Positions 10,713 through 23,280 of a DNA stretch of 64,000 bases are shown here, in pieces. The stretch is from Diatrype stigma. Its lineage: Eukaryota > Ascomycota > Sordariomycetes > Xylariales > Diatrypaceae. Each line of letters opens with the position of its first letter. Position 1 is the first letter of the stretch. A model generated the notes under the pieces. That model did no database searches, had not been told where the DNA came from, and saw only the letters and a program-made list of their open reading frames with translations. The stretch spans positions 868,001 to 932,000 of the forward strand of contig JAKJXP020000002.1 of the NCBI GenBank assembly GCA_022225965.2, written 5' to 3'. The translations under genes and the position numbers were made by a program.

Positions 10713-12691
10713 TTTCCTCTAGATTTGGTAAGAAGGAATTGAAGATGGTAAGGGAAAAGGTCTTGCAAAACCCAATACACATCCCCATGTTCAGCTTTAA
10801 GTAGGCAAGCATCCTGGACTTTACCTCGGAACCTCGAGCTTCAGATGGGACCTTCGGCCGGCCAGAACAATAACAGTCTGTGAAGTGTTGATTGCTGCTT
10901 ATCGAGTTCATGTTGTGGCTGGCAAATATTGGTCTTGGCGTTTAGAAAGTGCAACTATATTCCCAGCTGGAACACCCACTTCTACGCTAAGTGTGATCTA
11001 GACATGCTACATTCGCATTTCCAAAGTGTAGGAATACTGGAACCTGCTCAGCTAGACTAGGAGACATATAATGTCGGTTATAACCTACGGATATCATGTC
11101 AACGCCGGGAAAGCCCGAAAGCTGAATACCGCCTTTATATGGTACGGATTATATCTTCAACTGTTTGGAACGGCCTTCATGGACTATCATATTGGGTCTT
11201 TGTAATTAAGCTACGTAATAACCGATGATACTACTTTCCAATCGGAGTTATAGTATGAAGTATATATGGTGGATTTGCATTAGTCTCAAGAACTCAGGTG
11301 ACGGTCTTGCATTGTGTGAACACTTGCAAAAACAAGGATTAATGATACGGACAAGGACCCTTGTCAGTACCTATTTCACCAACCTCGCTACCTCAACAAA
11401 TAAGTTTGGTTCGAGGAACGTTTAGCTCAGGCCGTATAGCCCTTTCTCCCAAGAGTATCCACGGATATCTACGGTGCTTGTGAACGTCTATATTTATCAT
11501 TTAAAATCGGCACGAACACGGAATCCTTCCGTTCCAATCCACGGAGGTAGCTCGTGGACGGAATGAAGTGGATTGACGACTTGAACTTAGTACCTATATT
11601 CTGACCTTGGTCCAAACAGTATCGAATAGGGGGTATACGAAGTTGCCCATGTGAATCTAGCTGTCAATACTACAAACGGTAATCTAATAGATTGACAGAG
11701 AATCATGTTTGATATCAGAAATTCAATGAGGCTATCCCCTGCCTGCTTATGTGTCGATGTCTCATACAAATCATCACAGTATAAATTGTCAATATCGGAG
11801 GTTCCTAATAATAGGTGCATTATATTTTCATTAATTTGTAAAGTCCGTGACGTGGAACTCGTAAGCGATAAAATATCAGAATCAATATCGGCATCGGATT
11901 CATGAATACACATCGTCTTTAACAAACATTGGCCGCCTGAGAGAAAATATAAAACTAAGGGATAGGGCTGGAAAGGTCGTAAGTCGAGATAAAAACGATC
12001 AGTCGGATGGTAATGATCACGCTCAATGAGATGTTCGCTTACTGGACAGCCGCATAGCGGTGGCTTGTGTCACGCCACCGCAGCTCGTTGACGCTCAGCT
12101 TGTAAGCCATGCTTTGGGAAATAGAGACTAAGTATGCAGCCTACTGAGAATCTTTCAGTAGCTGTACTATTTACTCCGCGATATTCTCGTTATATTAAAT
12201 AGTGGTGTGCTTCTGGGTCCGGCTTACCCTAATTACGATGAACCATGCAAACAAGCAATTCACTGGGATTTCTAAGGATAACTCGGACCACGTTGCATTG
12301 AGCAGGAAGGAAGGAAAGAATGGAAAACTGGTGAACTAAAGCTTGGTTTCAGAGACCTCCTATTCGTTGCCCCTTTACACCCGGACCCACAACGCGAAAA
12401 GGGGGCCATTCTCACATCAAACTCTTGCGAGACACACGGAACAGGGATAGTAGACGATAATCACTTCGGCGACGTCGAGTTTTGTTGTGTACTTGGTATT
12501 GCGTATTAGTCAACCAACTACCTCAGCTAATTTCAAAAATGACCCTTTCTCTTCCATCCATCTCACGTAGGATGTAGTCAAGAACACCACAAACTCCGCC
12601 TGAACCGTCCGACCCGCCCGCCAAGTAAACAGCAACAACAGCAGCAGCAATAAGGTTAAGAGTTTGTTTTATACACAAGCAAGCACAACCT
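10713..12691. other. Gene-poor, AT-rich spacer
   Basis: Nearly 2 kb with higher AT content than the gene bodies and only short ORFs. One minus-strand ORF (11587-11925) is listed separately. The part near 12692 is the 3' flank of the DnaJ/TPR gene. It could be an old, mutated repeat, but I cannot identify one. Confidence 0.45.
11587..11925 (-). pseudogene. Possible decayed gene fragment
   Basis: An open frame of 112 codons in AT-rich sequence. Its N-terminal half (DADIDSDILSLTSSTSRT, then a helical segment with LLLGTSDIDNLYCDDLY) recalls a short motif seen near the N-terminus of many fungal proteins: a Ser-rich DDxxSIFS stretch followed by a helical LL..D..L..LY segment. The continuation expected in that motif is missing and the second half looks random, so I treat it as a relic or a chance ORF. 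No flanking exon could be joined. Confidence 0.22.
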
Positions 12692-14342
12692 TTAACCAAA
12701 CGGGAACCCACCCGGGAACCCCTGGAACCCGCCTCCAGACCCGCCGCCGAACTTGAACTGGAACTGCTGGCCGCCGCCGCCGAACCCGCCGCTGCGGCCG
12801 CCGAAGGGGCTGCCGTGGAAGGGGTGGCCGCCCTGCTGCTGTTCGTGGGAGTTGGGATCGTCGCCCATGTCGAAGCGGCGGCGGAGCTCGGTGTCGGACA
12901 GGACCTCGTAGGCCTCGTTGATGGAGGCCATCTTCTTCTCGGCGTCCTCCTTGGTGATCCCCTGCTGGGCGGCCTTGTCCGGGTGGTGCTGTTTGGTCAG
13001 CTTCCGGTAGGCGCTCTTGATCTGGCGCTCGTCGGCATCCCGCGGCACGCCCAGCACCTTGTAGTAGTCCTTAGTCTTGCTCCGCTTGAGCTCGACCTGC
13101 GCCTTCTGCAAGAGTGGGTTTACGACGCTTCCTTTCTTGTCCGGCCGTGCCTCGGCTGCCTTGTTGAGCGTCCCGATGCTGGCCTCGAAGTCCTCCGCGT
13201 CGAGCTGCGCTTTGGCCTTGTGGACGAGGCCGAAGAAAGATTTCTCATTCAGCTCGAGGGCCTCCTTACAATACGTGCTCGCTTTCTTGTTGCTGGACTG
13301 TTTACATTGTTAGAGACTTGAGATGCAATAAATTAAGTGGACGACTTACTTCGTAATAGGCCTCACAGGCGTAATCGACGAGCTTGCTTAACAGAGCGTC
13401 AGGGGTGTTCTCCGGGATTATGCCATCCGTTTTGAGCTGCTTTATCTGCTCCCTGACTTCATTGATCAGACCAGCGTCATCACCGGTAGAAACCAAGAGC
13501 TTGGCAGCAGTCACGGGCTGATTCCTCTCCAAAGCCTTGTCGACCTTCGTTACCGTCTTCTCCACGCTCTTCTCCTGCTTCAGCAGCTTGTGGCAAGACT
13601 TGGACTCGGGATCGGAGTGCAGACACTTCCTGACTTGAGCCAGGCCCCGCTCCATATCGCCGAAACCGTAAAAAGTAGTAGCAGATATCTGCATATGTGG
13701 TGTGGTGTCGCCGGGTTTCAGCTGCAAGATGTGTTGCAGGTCGCTCATCCATTCTTCCACGTCTCCTTTCGCCAGACGGCACCTGGCACGCAGCTCCCGC
13801 AGATTGGCGGAACGGCTCGCTACCAGGATGGCCTCGCCCGACTGGCTGACACACTCGTCCCAGTTCTTGCTTTTCTCGGCAGCCTCGGCCAGGCGAGCGG
13901 CTCCTTGCGCCTCGAGCAGCTTCTGGTAATCTTCCGATTCCTGCTCTCGCTTGGCCAGCTCGTACTGCTCTCGCGCGCCGTCCCAGTCGCCGTTGCGCGC
14001 CTTGATCTTGCCCAGCTGGACGTGGGCGCCCTCGAAGCCCGGCTTGATTTCGAGGACCTTGTTGAAGTCGGAGGTGGCCTGCGATGCGCGGCCAAGGGAG
14101 AGGTAGGTGGTGGCGCGCTTGAAGAAGGTGAGGTAGTCGTTGGGGTCGCGTGCAACGGCAGCATCGTAGTAGGTCAGCGCCTCGCTCGTTTCGCCCTTGG
14201 ATAGATGCGACGCCGCCGAGGACAGCAGCGACGAGATCGGGGTGTCGGAGGGTATGTCTTGTGGCGAAAGGGCATCGACCATCAGCCCAGGGGTAGATAA
14301 GATGGTAGCCGCAAGGGCTAACCTCGAGAGAGGAACAATCAT
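12692..14342 (-). CDS. ER DnaJ/TPR co-chaperone (P58IPK/DNAJC3 type), 2 exons
   Basis: Exons 14342-13350 and 13297-12692 (52-nt intron, GTAAGT to ACAG) give 532 aa. The start was set at MIVPLSRLALAATILS because it begins a signal peptide. The frame continues upstream, but that extension is Asn-rich and unlike the family. Residues about 40-370 form TPR repeats (for example ALTYYDAAVARDPNDYLTFF). A J domain follows (DYYKVLGVPRDADERQIKSA from about 408) with HPD at about 436-438, then a Gly/Phe-rich tail. The family acts in the ER lumen, handing substrates to the Hsp70 BiP/Kar2 and buffering unfolded-protein stress. The Ustilago maydis homolog is known as Dnj1. There is no C-terminal HDEL-like signal. 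Confidence 0.9.
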
Positions 14343-15497
14343 GGCGGCGGATATATCAAGTGGTAGGTGTGCTCGAATAAAGAAGCGAAGCGAAGCGGGT
14401 AGATCGCTAGATGTCGAAGACAACAAACGAAGAGGTTGAACACCTCGTACCCCGTTGTTGTTGTTGTCTTGTTGTCGCAAATGAAAGACGGCAACGATTA
14501 GATAAATGTGGTTAGTGATAGAGAAGAAGGGAAAGAGGGAGGGAATGGCGATTGGAATGGGACAGCAAAGCAGGTGTTGATTGGTACATAATGGGGAAAA
14601 GTATTGGGTTGACGACGAGACATTGGAGCAAGTTGAGTTTACTATTTTTGGTACCTACCCGAACTTTAAAACGTGTCCTAGACCATCCATGGTGATAGAG
14701 AGTACGTCAAGTACAGTGGTAAAGATGGTGCAAACCTAAGTATCGTCCAAACAGACAGACCCCTGTCGCACGTTGACTGACAAGCTGGCCACTTCTGGCA
14801 CAAGTACCTAACTACCTCCTGCCTTCTAACCCACCTACGGACTAACCCAGACCTCCCGTCGCGATCCAGATCGGGAATGGACCCATGCTAGTATTACTAG
14901 TATGTATCTTCGTACATTAGCCGGGAACATTCCAAGGCTCCAGCAATCCGGGGCAGTCGGGTCGGGTTGATTCCAGCGGGAAAAGGCAAAGCCACAGCCA
15001 CACACTCCAGACACTCCCAGACTCCGGTGAGCCACCTAGGCCACACGACGTAGGTAGGTACATACACGTATGTATGCAACCCTTTGCCCCACTATGCGAT
15101 GCACAACCCCACTATGCACCCCACCAAGATCAGCAGGATCCCAATTCAATTCGCGGTCGTCGCGTCGTATCGCAACGGCGTCCAGATGTCCCAGATGTCC
15201 GCGTTGTGGGACTGGAGGCCATGACGCTACACGACACCGACACCGACACCGACACTGACACCATAAGCGCAGCCTGAGCTCCAATCAGCGGACAAATTGA
15301 ACACTGAATGCAATACCTACAATAATAATCATAAGAGCAGCATTGTCTCAATAGTAATCATAAGAGCAGAACTGTTTCTCAATATACACAAACCCCCCTT
15401 AAACAGCAACAAATAATAAATCGAGATTAAACAGCCCAACGCTGAACGAAGGGCACAACTACTTATTATACTCCTCCAGACAGACAACCTCCCGAAA
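14343..15497. other. Divergent promoter region between the DnaJ/TPR gene and HAUS1
   Basis: About 1.15 kb serving both promoters. It includes a hexanucleotide repeat at 15233-15262 and short ORFs that are not supported. No unfolded-protein or heat-shock element could be assigned reliably by eye. Confidence 0.5.
15233..15262. repeat. Hexanucleotide repeat GACACC x5
   Basis: Five tandem copies of GACACC with one substitution (GACACT), upstream of HAUS1. Simple sequence without known function. Confidence 0.9.
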
Positions 15498-16688
15498 ATG
15501 GCCCATCTAGCCCCCCACCTCAAGAACCACCACCACCACCACCCGCAGCAGCCCCCAACAGCCGCCATCTTCTCGCCCTCCGTCGCCCGCGCCGCCGCCT
15601 CGACCGCCAAGGACTGGTCGTACGTCGACGACTGGCTGCGGCGCAAGTACTCCTCGACCGCCGCCGCCGCCGCCGCCGGGGGCAAGCGGTACAAGCCGCC
15701 GCAGTTCGAGCGCAACCCCGACACCCTGAAGGTGCTCCTGGCCCTCGCCGCCGCCAACGAGGCCGCCGACGAGGAGCGCGCCCAGCTCCTGCGCATCGAG
15801 GAGGCCGCTCTGGAGGAGGAGAAGCAGAGACAAAAACAAGAGCGGGAAAAGAAGGAGAACGATAACGAAGAAGAAGAAAGCGGCAGCGACCAGATCGTCG
15901 AAGGCATCCTAACAGCCCTCGAAGACGGCCTCAGCCGCGAGGGCCGCGCCGCGCTCGACGCCACGGCCGGCATGGCCGTCGAGCTGGGGGCCGCCACCGC
16001 AACGGCCGCGCCGACGCCGCAGCGGCTCGCCGCGGCCTTCGTCGAGCTGCAGGGCCAGCTGAGCGAGGCGGAGTTAGCAGCCCAGCGCGTAACCCTGCTC
16101 CAGACGTACCTGGAGGGCGAGGCGGCGCGGATTAACACGCTGCTGCAGAAGCTGCGGGGCAAGGGTCAGGGTCAGGGTCAGGGTGACGGCGACCGGAATC
16201 CCGCGGACGTCGTAGACGCCGACACATTAATCAACGCAGACCTAGACGAGGGCGCAAACCCAGCAGACACAGCAGCTTTGCACCACAACGACGAGAACGA
16301 CACCGACACCGACGACCTAGCGACGCTAGCGCGGCAGAACCTATCGCTCCAGCGGGCCGTCAAGGCCGCGGCGGCGCAGCTGCCGGAGCTGCAGCAGCAG
16401 GTGGCGGCGGCGGAGCGGGCGTCGGGGGGACCGCCGCGCGCGACCGTCGACGAGGTGGCCGACGGGGACGAGGCGGCGTACGCGGCGCTGCGGGCGCGGA
16501 AGCGGGCGCTGGACGCGCGGCTGGCCGCCTTCGCCGGCCTGCCGCCCGACGTCGAGGCCGCGCGCGCCGAGCTCGAGGCCCGCCGCCGCGCCCTGCGCGC
16601 CCTGACCGAGAGCCGGGACGCCAACTTCGAGATGCTGGTCGAGAGGGAGAGCCCCGTGAAGGTGAGAAAGGGGCCGAGGAGGATCTGA
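15498..16688 (+). CDS. HAUS1: HAUS augmin-like complex subunit 1
   Basis: Single exon, 396 aa. After a His/Pro-rich N-terminus comes the block WSYVDDWLRRKYSS, then QFERNPDTLKVLLALAAANE, which is the signature of fungal HAUS1 (AUGA of Aspergillus). The rest is mainly coiled coil: an acidic/basic Glu-Lys helix (about 100-125), a QLSEAELAAQR helix and long Ala/Arg/Glu heptads to the C-terminus, separated by an acidic Asp/Asn/Thr linker (about 235-275). Augmin recruits gamma-tubulin to the sides of existing microtubules, mainly in the spindle. The subunit is present in many filamentous fungi but absent from budding yeast, in line with a Pezizomycotina host. The gene is convergent with VAC14. Confidence 0.75.
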   Translation: MAHLAPHLKNHHHHHPQQPPTAAIFSPSVARAAASTAKDWSYVDDWLRRKYSSTAAAAAAGGKRYKPPQFERNPDTLKVLLALAAANEAADEERAQLLRIEEAALEEEKQRQKQEREKKENDNEEEESGSDQIVEGILTALEDGLSREGRAALDATAGMAVELGAATATAAPTPQRLAAAFVELQGQLSEAELAAQRVTLLQTYLEGEAARINTLLQKLRGKGQGQGQGDGDRNPADVVDADTLINADLDEGANPADTAALHHNDENDTDTDDLATLARQNLSLQRAVKAAAAQLPELQQQVAAAERASGGPPRATVDEVADGDEAAYAALRARKRALDARLAAFAGLPPDVEAARAELEARRRALRALTESRDANFEMLVERESPVKVRKGPRRI

Positions 16689-17235
16689 GAATTTCGTCGA
16701 TGTTGGGGAAGGGGGGGTGGGTGGATGTTTGTGAAAAGGGGCCGAGGAAAGCGTTTGGGTTATTTTACGTTTTACGCTAAGCAGAATTGCTCCAAGTCTT
16801 GGCCTCGGTTCAGATAGGTTTCTTGCAATTCTCACTGCATGCCTGTGCCCGCTTTAAAAATGAAATGCCTTCCGTGTTTATTATTATATCCATTCCGTAC
16901 AAGTACGTACGTGCGTGCGTGCTCTGGGTATAGTATAGTTTGCGATGTGATACTCCCTTCCGATGCTGTTGCGTGTATTTTCAACCAACAACACGCGGCC
17001 AATGCCGACAAAGTACGAACGGTGAGCGGTAAAATAAAAGCATTGCCATCACTGTAATTGTATAACAACACCCCTCCGCCCCCCACCCCCCTCCCCTCCC
17101 CTGGTATATAACATGTCCTCGTGATAAGACCTTAGGGTTAGGAGAACGTGATTTATGCCGTTAATAAGCAGCTGTATTGTCAGTATGATAACGGAGATCG
17201 ATCAAACACTAGAGTGTGTAATAGGACTCTTCAAA
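16689..17235. other. Spacer between convergent HAUS1 and VAC14
   Basis: About 550 bases holding both 3' ends. It carries a GTAC/GTGC-type short repeat near 16898-16920 and a pyrimidine tract near 17066-17100. No gene seen. Confidence 0.55.
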
Positions 17236-20200
17236 TTAACCCTGTGACCTCCTGGTCCGACCAGACACGGCTCCTCCGAGCCTGCCGAACTGTCTTCCCA
17301 AGCCCGAACTTCGTTTCGGAGCTGCGGCCGGGGGCGGAGCAGCGGCAGCGGCGGCGGCGGCAACATCTTTTTGTGTGGCGGGTGGGGCTCCCGGAGGCCG
17401 CGACGGTTTCTGAGCGCCGTCGCTAGCGCTGGCGCCATCGGTGAGCCGCAGCCCGTCGAGGTCTGGGCTATCGTCGAGGCTACCTCCGTTCATGAGCCGC
17501 TGCGCCCGCCTCGCCCGGTCCTGCACAGCTTTGAACTTCTCCAGCAGCTGCTCCCACTTGATCATGTTCTCCTCCCGGCCCTTCGCGCCTAGCCTGTTGG
17601 GACGGTCATAATTCGATGGGCCCGGTGTAGTGACGGGACTGGACGTAGAAGCATGAGTGTCATGAATGCTTTTGGTAGCACGGGGGTTGTGCGTCTGGAA
17701 GGCAGAAGAAGAAACAGAAGAGACTGCCTCAGTCACCGAACCTTGTCGGGAGTGAGATGGGGGAGCTGTGGGAGGAGGTACATACGCGCGCGGGGGTGGG
17801 ATGTGAATGTATCCTATCGAGCTTACGCTGTTTAGGCGATTCTTTAAAGCACCAAAAGCAGATGATTGGGGCAAAAGCATCAGAAGCCCATAAAGACATT
17901 TATACAAATACGGGAACTTCTCAGGTTCAAGTAATTGGAGGCGCAGATCTAAGTTCAAACGTTAGTTCATTCATGTACCACCCGTGGCGGTTGACTCACA
18001 TGTAAACACTGGGGATTCGATTAGTTGGACAAGCTTGTCGATCTGTATGAGGATATTAACCGTCATCTCGAGGTCGGCACTGTGTATATTAGCAAAATCC
18101 TCCAGTGTCCACAGGCTTCTCCGGGAAATCTTACAAGATTTGCAAGAGATTATATGCTGCTTCGTAGGCTTGCGCAAGTAGACATAGCGAAAAGGTTGCA
18201 ACGGCATTGTAGCACCACGAGCGAAACAACGCCACAAAGAAGGTCTGACCGTCCTATGACAGATGAGATTAGTATAGGTATCGCGGAACTGGTGCCCTTG
18301 AGGGCATGTGAGGTGGTATACCCTAGTCTCCAGATTCCTTAGTCGTTTTCTGAGATCAGCTAACTCTGGAGCCGTGATGAGATTGTTATTGAGGTTCTGC
18401 ACCATAATACTGGCGAATTCGAGATCCTCCTCTTTCTCAATCGTCTCAGCCAAGGTGCGATAGATCCGTTCTGGGCTCAGGCTCATGCATAGTTGACGTA
18501 TAATCAAATTACCTCTAGTCTCCAATAACTTCCTATCGGTGGAAAAGAGCTGCAACAGGCTAACCATGAAGTTTGAGAAGTAATCGTCCTCGCTGTTCCT
18601 AGAAATTTGCGAGAGAAGTTGTAGATCCTTGGTGACTACCGCTTCTGCTGGGTCGGAGAGAGTCTTGAGGAGAGCCGGAAAAGTACCATCGTTGAATGCA
18701 ACAATTTTCCGAGGCGCTTTACGGTGCAGCATGATGAGCCATGTCAAGGCGGCGACACGCGTCTCTTCGTGGTCATTCAAAAATAGTAGGGTCAATGAAT
18801 TCACAGCAGCAGCGTAATCGAGATTAGCTGCCGGGTGTTCTCCAGACGCTGGGGTTGGGGCACGACGAGTTTGAGCCGGACTGGGACCAGACACATCGAG
18901 ATCCCGAGCACTAGACAGAGATGCTCGCGTGCTAGAGGCTCCCTCTGGACGTTCGACATTCAGCGATGTATTTGCGCGAGATGACGGCTGACTCTGCTGA
19001 GGTTCGGTCTCATCAGTGAGAGAAACGATGTAATCCATCAGTGAGGTGTTAACTCTCGAGGCAGCCTGACGGATTGGTTCTACTCCACTAGCCATTGCGG
19101 GAAGCAAGTGGGCTAGAATCTTGGGCGTGAAAGGTAAGACTTCCTCAGGACATATGTCTAAAAATGAAACGATCCATCGCAGACTCTCTAGAAGACTGTC
19201 TTCCTCTAATCAGTGTAACATTAGTATACGCTAAGGCTTGGACTTGGCCAATCACATACCCAGAGGAGAATCAAGAGTCGCAGTCAAGATCTCGAGAATC
19301 GCTTTGAAGTTGATCTGCACGTCTTGACCAGGGACCCAGTCGTCTTCGCTACTCAGCTCGTCGTCATCATCGTCTTCGTTGGCCGTGGTAGAGCCTGCAT
19401 CATCCATTTCATCAGGAGCAAGCTGCACACTACCGCTGTCGACAGATTCTTCCCGCTTCCTCTTTCCATCGCCCTTTGACTTCTTGCTCTCAGCGATGCC
19501 TTTCTTGACGCGTGCTATGCGTTTGATTTCATTCAAGAACCGCTCTAGGCAAGTCTTTGTCGTAGCATGAACATCCCGGTTGTTGCCGCTCAAGAACTTC
19601 AGCAGGCCGCCGAGGAACTCCGGCAAGTATGTCACCAATTCTAAATCGGGAATGGAATCAAGAAGCATGATCCAGCCAACTAGGAAGGTCCGTGTAAAGG
19701 GGTTGATAGCCCCTATCCTATCCTTGAGCAAAGGGATGAACTTGGGGAGAGAAAAGGCGGTAGGGGGATCTGGCTCGTCGTCCGGGGCATCTGGGTCTTT
19801 GGCTTCCAGAACGGAGACATAAGTGGCTGCCGATTCGGCGACAATGTCCTTGATGAGACGATCGAGCAGTTCTGCGCCATTTTTGACAGATAATTCGGAA
19901 TCGGCGCCTAGCTACAGAGAGGGTAAGGTACCAGATCACTGGAGGCTGAAATGCTTATTTAAAGAGGATAGCTTACCTTACAGAGAGCATCGAATATGTG
20001 ATTGAAGTACCTCAGTATTTCCCCTTTGGCAACCTTTGCGATGTTATACATGGATTCACAGGCGTAGTAGCGAACCCGTGCATCCTGGTCGACGAAACAA
20101 GCTAATACAGGAGGTACGATGACCTCAAGATACATGGGCAGTTCCTAGTAGCAGCTTAGCATGAGCACAAGCATGAGTGAGCATAGCTCTTCCCTGGCGA

Positions 20201-20581
20201 CGACATACTGGGCCAAGAGCAATGGCAGCTGCAGCCAGACCAATCAAGCCCCCATTCCGAGCATGTGGTTGGTGCACGGCATAGGCATATTCGTTACATA
20301 GCTGATCAAGAATGGTCTGGATCCTGGAGAAATCCTTGGCGGCGACCAGTTCCCGGATCTGTCTCTCGAGGCTGCGGCTTGTCAGTTCTGTTCTGGCTAG
20401 TTCTGGCTAGTTCTGGCCAGCCAACGACTAGATGGAAGACTAGATGATGAAAGGCTAGATGAAAGGCTAGATGAAAGGCTCGATGAAACGAACGATGAGG
20501 ACTGAGGACGTACTCGAGGGCTCCTATCTTCCTCTTGTCATAGAACTTGTCGTTGAGAAAGCGCACGACGTTGGGCTCCAT
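17236..20581 (-). CDS. VAC14: VAC14, scaffold of the PI(3,5)P2 kinase/phosphatase complex, 8 exons
   Basis: Exons 20581-20514, 20371-20209, 20144-19977, 19911-19260, 19205-18322, 18253-18135, 18079-18000 and 17948-17236 join in phase to 948 aa. The start [20 protein letters not shown] fits the family, though two in-frame ATGs lie 3 and 9 codons upstream. The N-terminal half is HEAT-repeat helical ([39 protein letters not shown]). An acidic linker (about 300-370) follows. The C-terminal Fig4-binding domain includes [20 protein letters not shown] and [20 protein letters not shown], after which the tail is Pro/Ala-rich and disordered. Vac14 holds Fab1 kinase and Fig4 phosphatase together on the vacuole/endosome membrane and so sets PI(3,5)P2 levels. 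Intron 1 contains two minisatellites. Confidence 0.92.
20391..20481. repeat. Minisatellites in VAC14 intron 1
   Basis: Within the intron: a 10-bp unit (TTCTGGCTAG, almost three copies at 20391-20418) and a 12-bp unit (GATGAAAGGCTA, three copies at 20446-20481, the last with one change). Confidence 0.88.
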
Positions 20582-22799
20582 GGCTTGCATCGTCTGCTTA
20601 TCCTGCATGTGCTGCAGGCGCTCAATTCATAGTGGGGTTCCCGCTCAGGCGATAGGAGGGGAAGCCACTCACTTGGTTGACGGTAGATTAATATGCGACA
20701 AGAAAAGAAGTCTGGACAAGGGGCGAACAATCAAGTGAGCAGAACGACACAGGCTGCCTAGGTCGGTAGTGGTTGTGGTGATGATGAAGGAGGACGGGAT
20801 TGTGGCTGATGAACAAACCTGGAAGTATTTGTACAGGTAGGTAAGTATTACATGCCTACATACATACCTACATACACAGGTATCACACTATTACACAACT
20901 CTGTATGTATGCCGGGCTGATGCGGTAACGGTCATTGCGGGGATGTCCCCAGGTGGTGGTGCTCAGAAGGGCTCAGGAGACCTCGACGATTGATGGTGAG
21001 CTGACTAGCGCCAGGAATTGAGTTTAGGTGCTGACGGGACACACCTGTGGCTCGTGCCTACTACTATATATGGGCATACTTAGCAGCCTAGCTCTACATC
21101 TGACTACCTAGTAGCTACATACAATGCGTAATCCATACATACCTTACCTACTTATCTTTCGCTGCCCTTAATACTGCAGGTGATCAATGATGGAGCTTCC
21201 CCAGACACATTTAAACCTTCATTGTCAGACTGTTGATCCAATATCTGTATACGAATACCACTGGAATATACCAGGGAAAATGTCTTGCCTATGTGCCCAG
21301 TTGATGCTCTTGAGAATTGCAGGTACCTACTCCGTAGACCATAGAACGTTTCCTATGACATCACAACTATAAGGGGCCAATCATCTCATCCCAACATATA
21401 TATATATATATAGAGTCGAGAGATTATTGGTCGAGGGATCATGCAAACCCCTCGGCATGCATGCCCAAGGCCTATTTATTAGGTGCCTATCTAACGGCTC
21501 TATCAAACCTTAAAAGCGCTGATCGGCTCACCACCGGAACCGAATAGGAGCCCGAATAGGAACAAACGACGACACAGGCCTCGGGCTCCTTACGATGGGC
21601 TATACTACAAGGTGGGTACCTAGGTGCTGCCTTAGGACTGCATCCTTGACATTGGCTTAGGAAGCCTATGCCTTCTCCTGATTGGGTGAAGAAGATGGAA
21701 GGGGAATATTCTTGGGTATAACAAAGCCGTCGACTCGACTTCTCAGGCTGGCTACACAACTACAACGCGACTTGAATGATGAAGCTAAATGACCAGCTAG
21801 AGGGCGAGCTATACCCAGGGATCCTTCCTGTGGATATAGGAGAAAGACAACGGGGCAGACAGGCAGGCCGGTACAATACTCAGAGCCACAGTTGCACGGC
21901 TTCGAACGAAACGTCACGAGGCGAGACATATCCATTGCCAGTGCGCCTGTACCCGATGAAGAACAGACAAGCAGTGGACGGAACCCGAAACCATGTCTTA
22001 CTTTTCTAGCTGACACGTATGTGAACTCTTTTAGGTAAAGCCCCTTTGTCGCTTCTACTACTGTCTCGGCAACTATCATTGCCAACGAGTCGGGCGGGTA
22101 ATAGGTAAGCGGACTCGAGGAGTTGGTGTAACGGAGATGGAGCCTCCTCTATGAAATAGTGATGTCGAACGTCTTTTGCTATTATCTATATAGAGGTGTT
22201 CGTCTGGGTTCTGTTCAGCTTCGGTATAAGCATAGCATATGCTAGGCAATATCCTTTCCGCCCTTTTCGAAGGCTAGATTATGTGAAGACGGTAATGTTG
22301 GAGGAATGGATGGGGGTCAAGCACCTGCAACTTAGACCTCTTGTGCATCACAGGGAAGGATATACTTTTCACCGGATAGTAATCACCTATTGCCGTACCT
22401 AGGTACCAGCTTACCCTTCATTGGCCACGAACGAACGAACCCTATCATCAACATCATATCTACCGCAGCCAGCCCCGTGGGGTCGGGTAGTATGCCCCCC
22501 TTCCCCTTAACAAATAAAACACCACCCTATTCCTTTCCTTGTCCTCCCGCAACCGCAGCCGATTGGATTTTCCTCCCGAGAGTTCCCCCGGGAAGCTGAT
22601 TAGGCTTCAGCGCATCGCATGTCTCGCACGCGTATATGTATGACCCTGGTCCGGCTTCATAACCCATACCCACACCACACAGATATGCTCTCACTCACTC
22701 ACTCACCCACTTACTCATCCCCTATCTATCTCGCCCACGCATACACATATACAGCGAAGAGGCAGACCATCTAGGCATTCCTGTCCCTGCGCGTAGACA
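20582..22799. other. Intergenic, VAC14 promoter and spacer
   Basis: About 2.2 kb. It includes the VAC14 upstream region, an AT dinucleotide run near 21396-21412 and many ACCTAC-type motifs. A minus-strand ORF at 21666-22085 (139 codons, Cys-containing) matches nothing I know and has no supporting context. Confidence 0.45.
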
Positions 22800-22882
22800 T
22801 CACTTCACCGCCCTCCTCCCGCTATCCATAGGTCGGCTCGGGCCCGGGGGGTCGATCTTGCGCCAGGGACCGTCTATGCCGC

Positions 22883-22913
<31 letters not shown>

Positions 22914-23280
22914 TACTTCCGCTGCTGCTCTCTCTCGATCCCAGTGGTTCCTAGAAGCGAGCTCTGCGCGTTTCGCGAAGGAATCCTAATTACCTCTGGG
23001 TTAAAAACCTGCACTTTTGCCCCTGCTATGTAGGTCACCGCCACGAGGTATAAAGAGGCAGGCGATGACAAACGAGGCAACGACGACGGCCAGTGCAGTT
23101 CAGTCCATTCCAGTCCATTCACAGGAGGAGAAGCTGGATTGCTTTGATTGGGGGTGTGTGGATGGATGGGGAAGTATACAGACGCAGACGCAGACGCAGA
23201 CTCGGACTCAGACTCACCTTCTTCCCACGGGCCGCGGCAATACGCTTGGCCGCCTTCTCGTCCATCTTTCCGGAGCCCAT
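22800..23280 (-). CDS. Small SMP-like protein, 2 exons
   Basis: Exons 23280-23218 and 22985-22800 on the minus strand give 82 aa, with a 232-nt intron (GTGAGT donor, AATTAG acceptor). The N-terminus MGSGKMDEKAAKRIAAARGK joined to DSFAKRAELASRNHWDRE resembles the seed-maturation-protein (SMP) type motif: GKM, helix, then (D)xFAKRAxxAxRN. Short fungal proteins carry the same pattern. A run of nine Gly follows, then a basic C-terminus ending in RRAVK. Each exon alone is too short to stand out. The motif is restored only after splicing, with phase kept. A stress or dormancy role is suggested by the plant family name but is not established for fungi. The intron contains GACGCA/GACTCA hexamer repeats. 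Confidence 0.62.
23181..23216. repeat. Hexamer repeat in SMP-like gene intron
   Basis: Six tandem hexamers, GACGCA x3, GACTCG, GACTCA x2, reaching into the donor of the SMP-like gene intron. Confidence 0.85.

Noticed and set aside
17129..17143. TTAGGGTTAGG, telomere-like
   Set aside because: Fewer than two full repeats; expected by chance in 64 kb and not at a sequence end.
21666..22085. Minus-strand ORF of 139 codons with several Cys
   Set aside because: No family resemblance; sits in a spacer; length is within chance for this composition.
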